NCBI RefSeq assembly: GCF_000527095.1
Contig: NZ_AZUN01000001.1
Span: 1,674,001-1,738,000, forward strand
Length of the DNA: 64,000 bases
Direction: 5' to 3'
Source of the DNA: Methylomicrobium lacus LW14
Lineage (GTDB): Bacteria > Pseudomonadota > Gammaproteobacteria > Methylococcales > Methylomonadaceae
In this document: one piece after another, positions 9,038-17,155 of the stretch
Position numbering within the stretch: the stretch's first letter is position 1
Layout of the letters: each line of letters starts with the position of its first letter
The notes under the pieces: generated by a model
Told to the model about the DNA's origin: nothing
Database searches by the model: none
What the model saw: only the letters and a program-made list of their open reading frames with translations
Position numbers and translations under genes: made by a program

Positions 9038-10318
9038 TTACAGCGATTTGAATGCGCCGCGGCCTGCGTAACGCGCCACGCCGCCCAACTCTTCCTCGAT
9101 CTTCATCAGGCGGTTGTACTTGGCGACACGGTCGGAACGGCTCAGCGATCCGGTCTTGATTTGTCCGGTGCCGGTCGCGACGACCAGATCGGCGATCGTG
9201 GTGTCTTCGGTCTCGCCGGAACGGTGCGAAACGACCGCCGAGTAGCCGGCTTTTTTCGCCATGTCGATCGCGGCCAAAGTTTCGGTCAGGGTGCCGATTT
9301 GGTTCACCTTGATCAGGATCGAGTTTGCGATGTTTTGCTCGATGCCGCGTTTCAGGATTTTCGGGTTGGTCACGAACAAATCGTCGCCGACCAACTGGAT
9401 GCGGCCGCCGAGCTTTTCGGTGATCAGTTTCCAGCCGTCCCAGTCGTTTTCGTCGAAGCCGTCTTCGATGCTGATGATCGGATATTTATTGACCCAGTCG
9501 ACGAAGAAATCGGCCATTTGCGCCGAGCTGTATTGCTTGTTTTCGGACGCCAGATCGTAGACGCCGTCTGAATAGTATTCGGACGCCGCCGCATCGAGAC
9601 CCAGATAGATGTCGACGCCTGGCTTGAAGCCGGCTTGTTCGATCGCTTGCAGGATCACGCTGATCGCTTCTTCGTTCGAAGACAGATTCGGAGCGAAACC
9701 ACCTTCGTCGCCGACTGTGGTCGCGAGGCCTTTGGACTTCAGCACCTTGGCCAGGTTGTGGAACACTTCCGCACCGTAGCGGATCGCTTCACGGAAGGTC
9801 GGCGCGCCGACCGGCAAAATCATGAATTCCTGCAGGTCGACGCTGTTATCCGCATGCGAACCGCCGTTGATGATGTTCATCATCGGCACCGGCATTACGA
9901 ATTCGCCGGTTTTGTTCAGATAGCGGTACAAAGGCTGCTTGCTTTCCTGCGCCGCCGCACGCGCCGCCGCCATCGAGACCGCCAGCAAGGCGTTGGCGCC
10001 CAGGCGCGATTTCGATTCGGTGCCGTCCAGTTCGATCATCTTGTTATCGATACCTTCCTGGTCGGCCACGTCGAAACCGATGATCGCGGAACGGATTTCG
10101 GTCTTGACGTTGTTCACCGCGTTCAAGACGCCTTTGCCGAGGTAGCGGGATTTGTCGCCGTCGCGCAATTCGATCGCTTCACGTTCGCCGGTCGAAGCAC
10201 CGGACGGCACCATCGCGCTGCCGACGACGCCGGACGCCAATACTACATCGGCTTCGACGGTCGGGTTGCCGCGCGAATCCAGGACTTCTCTTGCACGAAT
10301 ATCTACTATTGCAGCCAT
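9038..10318 (-). CDS. eno: Enolase
   Basis: 426 residues from the ATG at 10318, preceded on the minus strand by AAGGAAA as ribosome binding site. It interconverts 2-phosphoglycerate and phosphoenolpyruvate. Family motifs seen include the N-terminal REVLDSRGNPTVEADV, the catalytic loop SGASTGEREA, the metal ligands in SIEDGFDENDWDG and LVGDDLFVTN, and SHRSGETEDTTIADL near the C-terminus. In a serine-cycle methylotroph enolase also supplies phosphoenolpyruvate for carboxylation. The gap to kdsA is only 10 bases. Confidence 0.98.
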   Translation of the reverse strand: MAAIVDIRAREVLDSRGNPTVEADVVLASGVVGSAMVPSGASTGEREAIELRDGDKSRYLGKGVLNAVNNVKTEIRSAIIGFDVADQEGIDNKMIELDGTESKSRLGANALLAVSMAAARAAAQESKQPLYRYLNKTGEFVMPVPMMNIINGGSHADNSVDLQEFMILPVGAPTFREAIRYGAEVFHNLAKVLKSKGLATTVGDEGGFAPNLSSNEEAISVILQAIEQAGFKPGVDIYLGLDAAASEYYSDGVYDLASENKQYSSAQMADFFVDWVNKYPIISIEDGFDENDWDGWKLITEKLGGRIQLVGDDLFVTNPKILKRGIEQNIANSILIKVNQIGTLTETLAAIDMAKKAGYSAVVSHRSGETEDTTIADLVVATGTGQIKTGSLSRSDRVAKYNRLMKIEEELGGVARYAGRGAFKSL

Positions 10319-10328
10319 TAATGTTTCC

Positions 10329-11162
10329 TTAGATTGTTGTTTCTATCAGGCTTTGGCTTTTCACCGCCTGATCGATGGTTAATAAAACTTCGAGTAATTC
10401 TTTGATTCGGTGCATCGGCCACGAATTCGGGCCGTCGCTCTTGGCCTCGGCCGGATTCGGATGCGTTTCCATGAACAGGCCGGAGATGCCGACCGCGACC
10501 GCGGCCCGCGCCAATACCGGCACGAATTCGCGCTGGCCGCCCGAGCAACTGCCCTGCCCGCCCGGCAACTGCACCGAATGGGTCGCATCGAACACGACCG
10601 GACAGCCGGTATCGCGCATCACCGCCAGCGAGCGCATGTCGGAGACCAGGTTGTTATAACCGAACGAGACGCCGCGTTCGCAGACCATGATCTGCTCATT
10701 GCCGGCCGCCTTCGCCTTGCTCGCGACATTCGCCATGTCCCACGGCGCCAGAAACTGGCCTTTCTTGATGTTGACCGGAATGCCGCAGGCCGCAACGCTC
10801 TGGATGAAATTGGTCTGCCGGCACAGGAAAGCCGGGGTCTGCATCACGTCGACGACTTTCGCGACTTCTGCAAGCGGCGTGTCCTCGTGCACGTCGGTCA
10901 ACACCGGCACGCCGATCTCTTTTTTGACTTTCGCCAGGATTTCGAGCCCGCGCTCGACGCCGAGGCCGCGGAAGCTTTCATGCGACGACCGGTTGGCCTT
11001 GTCGAACGACGACTTGTAAATAAAAGGAATGTTCAGTTCCTGCGTCACTTCCTTCAGATAGCCGGCCGTATCCAGCGCCAGTTGCTCGCTTTCGATCACG
11101 CAGGGACCGGCGATCAAAAACAACGGCTTGTCGAGGCCGACTTCAAAACCACATAATTGCAT
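10329..11162 (-). CDS. kdsA: 3-deoxy-8-phosphooctulonate synthase (KDO8P synthase)
   Basis: 277 residues from the ATG at 11162. An upstream in-frame extension to 11246 would run through an intergenic inverted repeat and is rejected. KdsA condenses phosphoenolpyruvate with arabinose 5-phosphate to make the KDO precursor of lipopolysaccharide. Motifs include FLIAGPCVIES, YKSSFDKANRSS and VFDATHSVQLPGG. It lies between pyrG and eno, and pyrG-kdsA-eno is a common gammaproteobacterial order. Confidence 0.97.
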   Translation of the reverse strand: MQLCGFEVGLDKPLFLIAGPCVIESEQLALDTAGYLKEVTQELNIPFIYKSSFDKANRSSHESFRGLGVERGLEILAKVKKEIGVPVLTDVHEDTPLAEVAKVVDVMQTPAFLCRQTNFIQSVAACGIPVNIKKGQFLAPWDMANVASKAKAAGNEQIMVCERGVSFGYNNLVSDMRSLAVMRDTGCPVVFDATHSVQLPGGQGSCSGGQREFVPVLARAAVAVGISGLFMETHPNPAEAKSDGPNSWPMHRIKELLEVLLTIDQAVKSQSLIETTI

Positions 11163-11177
11163 GAATGTTCTCAATCT

Positions 11178-11251
11178 GTAGGGTGGCAGCGCTTTACTGC
11201 CCACCTTTAAAAGTTTAAAAACGGTGGGCAGAAAAGCGCTGCCCACCCTAC
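11178..11251. repeat. Intergenic inverted repeat (GTAGGGTGGGCA-type)
   Basis: A 74 base element with nearly identical arms: GTAGGGTGGCAGCGCTTTAC at 11178-11197 continuing to GCCCACC, and its complement ending at 11251. The centre, about 17 bases, is AT-rich (TTTAAAAGTTTAAAA). The arms differ by one missing G and one substitution. It looks like a small dispersed palindromic repeat unit between pyrG and kdsA, and its transcript would fold into a strong hairpin. Confidence 0.7.
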
Positions 11252-11263
11252 TCCTACATTGGC

Positions 11264-12901
11264 CTACGCTTGCGCCACCGCCTTCTTATGCTCGGCCGCC
11301 GCGATCACGAAACCCGAAAACAACGGATGCCCCTTGCGCGGCGTCGAGGTAAATTCGGGATGGAACTGGCAAGCCAGGAACCACGGATGATCGGCGATTT
11401 CGATCACTTCGACCAGGCGGCCGTCGATCGATTTGCCGGAAAAGCGCAGGCCGGCCTTTTCGAGCTTGTCGAAATACTGGTTATTGAATTCGTAACGATG
11501 GCGATGACGTTCGGTGATCACGTCTTTCTGATACAGCCTGAACGCCAGCGAATCGGTCTGTAGGCGGCATTGCTGGCCGCCGAGGCGCATCGTGCCGCCC
11601 AGGTCGGAATTTTGATCGCGCGTTTCGATCCTGCCGGCTTCGTCCATCCATTCGGTAATCAGACCGATCACCGGGTGCGGCGACTTCGGCAGGAACTCCG
11701 TGCTGTGTGCGCCTTCGAGCTTCGCCACATCGCGGGCGAATTCGATCACCGCGACCTGCATGCCGAGACAGATGCCGAGATAAGGTATCTTGTTTTCGCG
11801 GGCATATTTGACCGTCGCAATCTTGCCCTCGACGCCGCGTTCGCCGAAGCCGCCCGGCACCAGGATCGCATCGACGTTTTTGAGCGCGCCGACGCCTTCG
11901 TCCTCGATCATTTCCGAGTCGATATAATGGATCTTGACCTTGTTGCGTGTCCGTATGCCGGCATGAATCAACGCTTCATTCAGCGATTTATACGCATCGG
12001 TATGATCGACATATTTGCCGACGATCGCGATATTGACTTCATTCGTGGAAGTCGTCAATGCATCGACCACGTTTTTCCATTCGCTCAAATCCGCAGGCGG
12101 CACATTCAGCCGCAATTTATTCACGACGATGTCATCGAGCCCCTGCGCATGCAAGAGCAGCGGAATCCGGTAGATCGTGTCCGCGTCGACCGCCGAAATC
12201 ACCGCCTTTTCCTCGACATTCGTGAACAACGCGATCTTGCGGCGCTCGGCGACCGGAATGGCCTGCTCCGAACGGCAGATCAAAATGTCCGGCTGGATGC
12301 CGATCGTACGCAGTTCCTTGACGGAATGCTGGGTCGGCTTGGTCTTGATCTCGCCGGCCGATTTGATGTAAGGCACCAGCGTCAAATGAATGAACAGCGA
12401 GCGTTCCGCGCCGAGATCGACGCGCATCTGCCGTATCGCTTCGAGAAACGGCAACGACTCGATATCGCCGACCGTGCCGCCGACTTCGATCAGCGCGACA
12501 TCCATACCCTCCGCGCTTTGATAGACGCGGTTCTTGATCTCATCGGTGATGTGCGGAATCACCTGCACGGTCGCACCGAGATATTCGCCCTTGCGCTCGC
12601 GGCGCAGCACGCTGTCGTAAACCTGACCGGTGGTGAAGTTGTTCTTCTTGGCCATCGTGGTCTTCAGGAAGCGCTCGTAATGCCCCAAATCCAGATCGGT
12701 TTCGGCGCCGTCCTCGGTCACAAACACTTCCCCGTGCTGGAAAGGGCTCATCGTGCCCGGATCGACGTTAATATACGGGTCCAGCTTGGTCATGGTCACT
12801 TTCAGGCCGCGCGCCTCCAGGATGGCTGCGAGCGAAGACGCCGCAATGCCTTTGCCGAGAGAGGATACGACCCCGCCGGTGATAAAGATATATTTGGTCA
12901 T
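11264..12901 (-). CDS. pyrG: CTP synthase
   Basis: 545 residues. It makes CTP from UTP, ATP and glutamine. The N-terminal synthetase domain starts with FITGGVVSSLGKGIAASSLA and contains KLDPYINVDPGTMSPFQHGE. The C-terminal class I glutamine amidotransferase domain has the nucleophile in YLGICLGMQVAV and the His-Glu pair in CQFHPEF near residue 515. The start at 12901 gives the family N-terminus exactly. It leads the pyrG-kdsA-eno-ftsB-ispD series on the minus strand. Confidence 0.98.
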   Translation of the reverse strand: MTKYIFITGGVVSSLGKGIAASSLAAILEARGLKVTMTKLDPYINVDPGTMSPFQHGEVFVTEDGAETDLDLGHYERFLKTTMAKKNNFTTGQVYDSVLRRERKGEYLGATVQVIPHITDEIKNRVYQSAEGMDVALIEVGGTVGDIESLPFLEAIRQMRVDLGAERSLFIHLTLVPYIKSAGEIKTKPTQHSVKELRTIGIQPDILICRSEQAIPVAERRKIALFTNVEEKAVISAVDADTIYRIPLLLHAQGLDDIVVNKLRLNVPPADLSEWKNVVDALTTSTNEVNIAIVGKYVDHTDAYKSLNEALIHAGIRTRNKVKIHYIDSEMIEDEGVGALKNVDAILVPGGFGERGVEGKIATVKYARENKIPYLGICLGMQVAVIEFARDVAKLEGAHSTEFLPKSPHPVIGLITEWMDEAGRIETRDQNSDLGGTMRLGGQQCRLQTDSLAFRLYQKDVITERHRHRYEFNNQYFDKLEKAGLRFSGKSIDGRLVEVIEIADHPWFLACQFHPEFTSTPRKGHPLFSGFVIAAAEHKKAVAQA

Positions 12902-13005
12902 GTAGATGTTTGCTTCGGATTGGAACAGATGACTGGTATCAGAAGGTTGGCTATTTTAGCACCAAATGGGCCTTATCGTCTTTAGCGATTTCGCGGGCGA
13001 AAAGA

Positions 13006-14325
13006 TCAATCCCGGCGCAAGACGAAACGGACGCAATCGTTCTGATCCTGCCGATAAAATTCGGCGCTGATCCAGAGATCGGCGACCGCGGCCAGTTTGT
13101 CGTCAAGATAAATCAGCGGCATCGCCTCTCTTTGCCACGGCGGGATGCCGATTTCCTGATACAGTTTTTTCAGGCTGTGGCGCCCCTGACGTCCCGGCAA
13201 CGCGATGATCTCGCCGCCGCGACGAAACTTGACGGCCACGCTTGACTGCCGCCAAACCGCCTCGGGAATCCCCGACATCGACCGAACAAGGGACAGCGTC
13301 AGGCGTTGGCCGATTATGACCGCCTCCCGATTCTTCGGCCAGTCAAGATCCTGTAAAAGCTCGCCCTGATCGCCCTTGAGGCAATACAGCCTGTCCCGGT
13401 AGCGGCGGATTTGACAGCCCTGCCCGCAAAGCACCGGATCGCCATTCACGCCGGCGCCGATCACCTGGTCGAACAACTGCGCCTGGAATGCCTTTGAGGG
13501 CATTTTCAAGCCCATCCGCCCAAACCAATGCCGAATGATCAGCTGCCGCCGCGGCAAATCGAACGCGTTCAGCCGCTCGATACTCAGGGTATTATCGCTT
13601 TCCTGGTAAACCTCTGCGAATGACTCGGCGGCAATATCAGCCAGCATCGCATAGGCTTCCGCACAATGGCCGGCCGCGCGCGCCACGGTCTGATCGCAGG
13701 ACGGCCAGCGCTGTTTCAACAACGGCAGGACCTCTTGACGCAAAAAATTACGGTCGTAAACGCTCTCGTGATTGCTGGGGTCTTCGACCCAATGCAACTG
13801 CTGCGCCGCCGCATAATCATCGACCAACTGTTTCCGAACATGCAGCAACGGCCTGAGCAGCGTGCCCCGACCGAACGGCAGGCTGGCCGGCATGCCTGCG
13901 AGCCCGAGCAGGCCGCCGCCGCGCAATAATTGCAGCAGGACCGTTTCCAGTTGATCATCCTGATGCTGCGCGACCAGCAACACATCGCCGGACGCCATCA
14001 CCGACTGCAATGCCGCGTAACGCGCGTTCCTAGCCGCCTCTTCCGGGCTTTCGCCGGACTTCGGATGCGCATCGACGCGAAACAGCAGAAATTTGACGCC
14101 GAGCGCGCGCGCGGTAGCTTCGGCATGACTCGCCCAGGCTTCGGCCTGGCTTTGCAGGCCGTGATGCACATGCAGCGCGGTCAGTCGGTCGCGCAACGCC
14201 GGGTCCTGGGCGCACAGATGCAGCAGCACATGCGAATCGACGCCGCCGCTATAAGCAAGAAAGATTTGCCCGGAGGACGCCTCGCACGATTCGAGCGCAG
14301 ACTCGATCAGCCGAGGCGTCAGCAT
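13006..14325 (-). CDS. tilS: tRNA(Ile)-lysidine synthetase
   Basis: 439 residues, normal for TilS. It ligates lysine to C34 of the CAU-anticodon isoleucine tRNA so that AUA codons are read correctly. The PP-loop motif is AYSGGVDSHVLLHL near residues 24-37, followed by HVHHGLQ and HQDDQLETVLLQLLRG. A C-terminal TilS substrate-binding region follows. It lies downstream of accA, and accA-tilS is a common gammaproteobacterial pair. Confidence 0.95.
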   Translation of the reverse strand: MLTPRLIESALESCEASSGQIFLAYSGGVDSHVLLHLCAQDPALRDRLTALHVHHGLQSQAEAWASHAEATARALGVKFLLFRVDAHPKSGESPEEAARNARYAALQSVMASGDVLLVAQHQDDQLETVLLQLLRGGGLLGLAGMPASLPFGRGTLLRPLLHVRKQLVDDYAAAQQLHWVEDPSNHESVYDRNFLRQEVLPLLKQRWPSCDQTVARAAGHCAEAYAMLADIAAESFAEVYQESDNTLSIERLNAFDLPRRQLIIRHWFGRMGLKMPSKAFQAQLFDQVIGAGVNGDPVLCGQGCQIRRYRDRLYCLKGDQGELLQDLDWPKNREAVIIGQRLTLSLVRSMSGIPEAVWRQSSVAVKFRRGGEIIALPGRQGRHSLKKLYQEIGIPPWQREAMPLIYLDDKLAAVADLWISAEFYRQDQNDCVRFVLRRD

Positions 14326-14383
14326 ATGAAAAAAATCCCGAGGAACAAGCGCCCGGACAGCATCCGGACGTAAACGATGCCGC

Positions 14384-15352
14384 TTATTTAACCGGCTCTT
14401 CGATGAAAGCGCCGAAATTCATCAGACGCTGATAGCGTTTTTCGAGCAGTTCGTCGAGAGAGAACTGTTTCAGTTCTTCCAGATGGCGCTGCAAGACCTC
14501 CTTCAAATTGGCCGCCACGCCCTCAAAATCCCGATGACAGCCGCCGACCGGCTCCCGCACCACTTCGTCGAGCAAGCCCTGCTCGCGGATGCGGTCGGAG
14601 GTGATCCCCATCGCTTCGGCCGCGAGCTGCGATTTATCGGCGCTTTTCCACAAGATCGAGGCGCAACCTTCCGGCGAAATGACCGAATAGGTGCTGTATT
14701 CGAGCATGATCAGCCGGTCGCCGACGCCGATCGCCAAGGCGCCGCCGGAACCGCCTTCACCGGTCACCGTGCAGATGATCGGCGTTCTGAGCCGGGCCAT
14801 TTCGAACAGGTTTTTCGCGATCGCCTCACTTTGCCCGCGCTCTTCCGCGCCGATACCGGGATAAGCGCCCGGAGTGTCGATCAGACAGATCACCGGCAAT
14901 TTGAAACGCTCGGCCATCTTCATCACGCGCAAGGCTTTGCGGTAGCCTTCCGGACGCGGCATGCCGAAATTGCGGTAAATCTTTTCCTTGGTGTCGCGGC
15001 CTTTTTGATGGCCGATCACCACCACCGGCTGATCATCGAAACGCGCCAGGCCGCAGACGATCGCCGGATCATCCGCATAAGCGCGGTCGCCGTGCAGCTC
15101 ATGAAAATCGGTGAACATCAGTTTGATGTAATCGAGCGTATAAGGACGCCCCGGATGCCGGGATAACTGCGAAATCTGCCAATCTGACAGATTCGAGAAG
15201 ATCGACTCGGTCAGCGCGCGACTTTTCTCTTCCAGTTGCTGGATGGCATCGGAAATATTGATGTCATTATCGAATTCCACATTACGGAGCTCTCTGATTT
15301 TGGCTTCCAGTTCAGCAATGGGTTGTTCGAAATCGAGAAATTTTAAATCCAT
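14384..15352 (-). CDS. accA: Acetyl-CoA carboxylase carboxyltransferase subunit alpha
   Basis: 322 residues beginning MDLKFLDFEQPI, as in the family. With AccD it transfers the carboxyl group from biotin to acetyl-CoA to form malonyl-CoA. Motifs include HPGRPYTLDYI, FHELHGDRAYADD, IDTPGAYPGIGAEERGQSEA and GEGGSGGALAIGVGD. It is upstream of tilS on the same strand and separated from the OmpA-like gene by 253 bases containing that gene's terminator. Confidence 0.98.
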   Translation of the reverse strand: MDLKFLDFEQPIAELEAKIRELRNVEFDNDINISDAIQQLEEKSRALTESIFSNLSDWQISQLSRHPGRPYTLDYIKLMFTDFHELHGDRAYADDPAIVCGLARFDDQPVVVIGHQKGRDTKEKIYRNFGMPRPEGYRKALRVMKMAERFKLPVICLIDTPGAYPGIGAEERGQSEAIAKNLFEMARLRTPIICTVTGEGGSGGALAIGVGDRLIMLEYSTYSVISPEGCASILWKSADKSQLAAEAMGITSDRIREQGLLDEVVREPVGGCHRDFEGVAANLKEVLQRHLEELKQFSLDELLEKRYQRLMNFGAFIEEPVK

Positions 15353-15519
15353 GGCGCCTTGTAAAATGGTGGTCTAGGTCGGTAAATGAAAATGCCGGCA
15401 GACGAAAAAGGCCGCCAGCCATCGAAAGATTATACCCGAAGCGATAATCTAACCGCCAATAAATCCCGCGCCCCCGCATCGACAGCCCGATGAATCCTGC
15501 TGCTGACAAATCCGCCCCC

Positions 15520-15556
15520 AAAAAAAGCCCCCGCCGCAAGCGAGTCGCGGCAGGGC
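15520..15556 (-). terminator. Rho-independent terminator of the OmpA-like lipoprotein gene
   Basis: Read on the minus strand, a GC-rich stem (GCCCTGCCGC with GCGGCGGGGGC) with a loop of about 9 bases is followed by a run of seven T. It lies some 50 bases after the stop at 15606, the position expected for this gene's terminator. Confidence 0.65.
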
Positions 15557-15605
15557 CGGGGTTGACAACCGGAGAACCCTGCGGCTCACCGGCTGATTAA
15601 CGGGA

Positions 15606-16475
15606 TTAACGCGGATATCCGTAGGGTTGCTGCTGCGGGTAGCCTTGCTGTTGCGGATAACCTTGTTGCTGCGGGTAGCCCTGCTGTTGCGGATAACCTT
15701 GTTGCTGCGGGTAGCCCTGCTGTTGCGGATAGCCTTGTTGCTGCGGGTAGCCCTGTTGTTGCGGATAACCTTGTTGCTGCTGCGGGTAGCCTTGTTGTTG
15801 CGGACTACCTTGCTGAGCGCCGGCATTATTGTTCGCGACGATCGCGAGCTCGACGCGGCGGTTTTGCGCCTTGTTTTCCGCAGTCGTATTCGGATATTTC
15901 GGCATACTCTCGCCCATGCCTTGCTGCTTCAAACGCGAGAAGCTGACGCTGTGCTGGCTCAAGTAATTAGACACACTGGCGGCGCGTTTTTCGGACAGCC
16001 GTTGGTTATAAGTATCCGAGCCATCGCTATCGGTATGACCGGTCACGGTAATCGTCGAGTCAGGATATTGATTCAAAATACCGGAGACGGTATTCAAAGC
16101 CGACTGCGCATGCGGCGTCAAGGTGGCCGAATCGTAAGCGAAGGTAACGCTTTCCGGCATATTCAGGTTCAAGGTATTCTCGGCCGTTCTTTGCACCTCG
16201 ATGCCGGTTCCCTGCAAGGACTGCTCCATTTCCTTCTGCTGATGATCCATATAAGCGCCCACCGCCGCGCCCACCACGCCGCCGGCCAAAGCCCCAAAAC
16301 CGGCGTTTTTCAAATCGTTGCCGCCAAATGCGGTGCCGATCGCGGCGCCGGACGCAGCACCTATGCCGCCGCCCATCGCAGCCTTGCTGAGTGAGGACTG
16401 GCCGGTATAGGGGTCAGTGACGCATGCAGTCAGCAGCACAGAGCTGATTGCGGTGATTAAAAGCGTATTTCTCAT
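15606..16475 (-). CDS. OmpA-family lipoprotein with glycine-zipper region and Gln/Tyr/Pro repeat tail
   Basis: 289 residues from the ATG at 16475, with AGGAA just before it. The signal peptide ends in a lipobox (LLTAC, Cys18). Residues 35-75 form an alternating Gly/Ala glycine-zipper segment. Residues about 100-220 are an OmpA-like peptidoglycan-binding domain (SVTFAYDSATLTPHA; TVTGHTDSDGSDTYNQRLSEKRA; KAQNRRVELAI). The last 60 or so residues are about ten GYPQQQ-type repeats. The protein probably anchors the outer membrane to peptidoglycan; the role of the repeat tail is unknown. The next gene upstream is a truncated paralog with a matching leader. Confidence 0.85.
   Translation of the reverse strand: MRNTLLITAISSVLLTACVTDPYTGQSSLSKAAMGGGIGAASGAAIGTAFGGNDLKNAGFGALAGGVVGAAVGAYMDHQQKEMEQSLQGTGIEVQRTAENTLNLNMPESVTFAYDSATLTPHAQSALNTVSGILNQYPDSTITVTGHTDSDGSDTYNQRLSEKRAASVSNYLSQHSVSFSRLKQQGMGESMPKYPNTTAENKAQNRRVELAIVANNNAGAQQGSPQQQGYPQQQQGYPQQQGYPQQQGYPQQQGYPQQQGYPQQQGYPQQQGYPQQQGYPQQQPYGYPR
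15622..15806. repeat. Tandem repeat within the OmpA-like gene
   Basis: Units of 18 bases encoding GYPQQQ are arranged in pairs with alternating codon use, so the DNA period is 36 bases for most of the array. The array is in frame and lies in the 3' end of the lipoprotein gene. One unit has an extra Gln codon. Such arrays can change copy number by slippage without shifting the frame. Confidence 0.8.
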
Positions 16476-16652
16476 GTTTTCCTCGGTCTTGAGTTGAAAT
16501 AAAACGACCATCTAATGAAGCCAAAAACCGCAGTTAGAAAATCAATAACTGCATTGTCTGGCCGAAATTTTCAAAAAAATTTTGCATGGGTATAGTAACA
16601 GAATCTAAACGGACCCTGAACAGTAGCCCGCGACCTAACTGTGACGAAGGAA

Positions 16653-16928
16653 TTATCGATAGGGATTATAATAACTCTTCTGTTGATTATCCTTATGATC
16701 CTTATAAGCGCCAGCCGCAGCACCGACAGCGCCACCGGCCAAAGCCCCGTAACCAACGTTCTTCCAGTCATTGCCACCGAAGGCGGCACCGATCGCCGCG
16801 CCGGCGGCCGCGCCCAAGCCGGCGCCTTTCGCGGTATTGCTGAGCGAGGATTGACCGGTATAGGGGTCAGTGGCGCATGCAGTCAGCAGCATAGCGCTGA
16901 TTGCGGTGATTAAAAGCGAATTTCTCAT
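16653..16928 (-). CDS. Glycine-zipper lipoprotein, short paralog of the neighbouring OmpA-like protein
   Basis: 91 residues from the ATG at 16928. The first 75 residues closely match the neighbouring OmpA-like lipoprotein: the same lipobox (LLTAC, Cys18), the same DPYTGQSSLS and the same glycine-zipper (GAGLGAAAGAAIGAAFGG). It lacks the OmpA domain and ends in a short polar tail (DHKDNQQKSYYNPYR). The leader DNA is also nearly the same in both genes, so this is a partial tandem duplication. Small glycine-zipper lipoproteins of this sort occur in the outer membrane; the function is unknown. Confidence 0.8.
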   Translation of the reverse strand: MRNSLLITAISAMLLTACATDPYTGQSSLSNTAKGAGLGAAAGAAIGAAFGGNDWKNVGYGALAGGAVGAAAGAYKDHKDNQQKSYYNPYR

Positions 16929-17155
16929 GTTTTCCTCGGTCTTGAGTTGAAATGAAACGACCATCTAAATAAAGCCGAAAACCGCAGTTAGAAAAATAAT
17001 AACTGCCCGGTCTGGCCGAAATCTTCAAAAAAGTTTTGCTTTATCATAGCAGCAGAATCTAAACGGACGCTGAACAGCCGCCCGCAAGCCTAACTGTGAG
17101 CAGTTGTTGGAACATTAATCAGTCCTCTTCTTAACCGGTGTACGCCGGCAGACGA

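Noticed and set aside
11570..12985. Long plus-strand open frame of 471 codons
   Set aside because: It lies antisense to pyrG, whose motifs are unmistakable; the translated sequence is rich in Arg, Asp and His in the way of a mirror frame of a GC-rich gene.
15622..15806. Regular repeats resembling a CRISPR array
   Set aside because: The units are contiguous 18-base repeats with no spacers and lie in frame within the OmpA-like gene.
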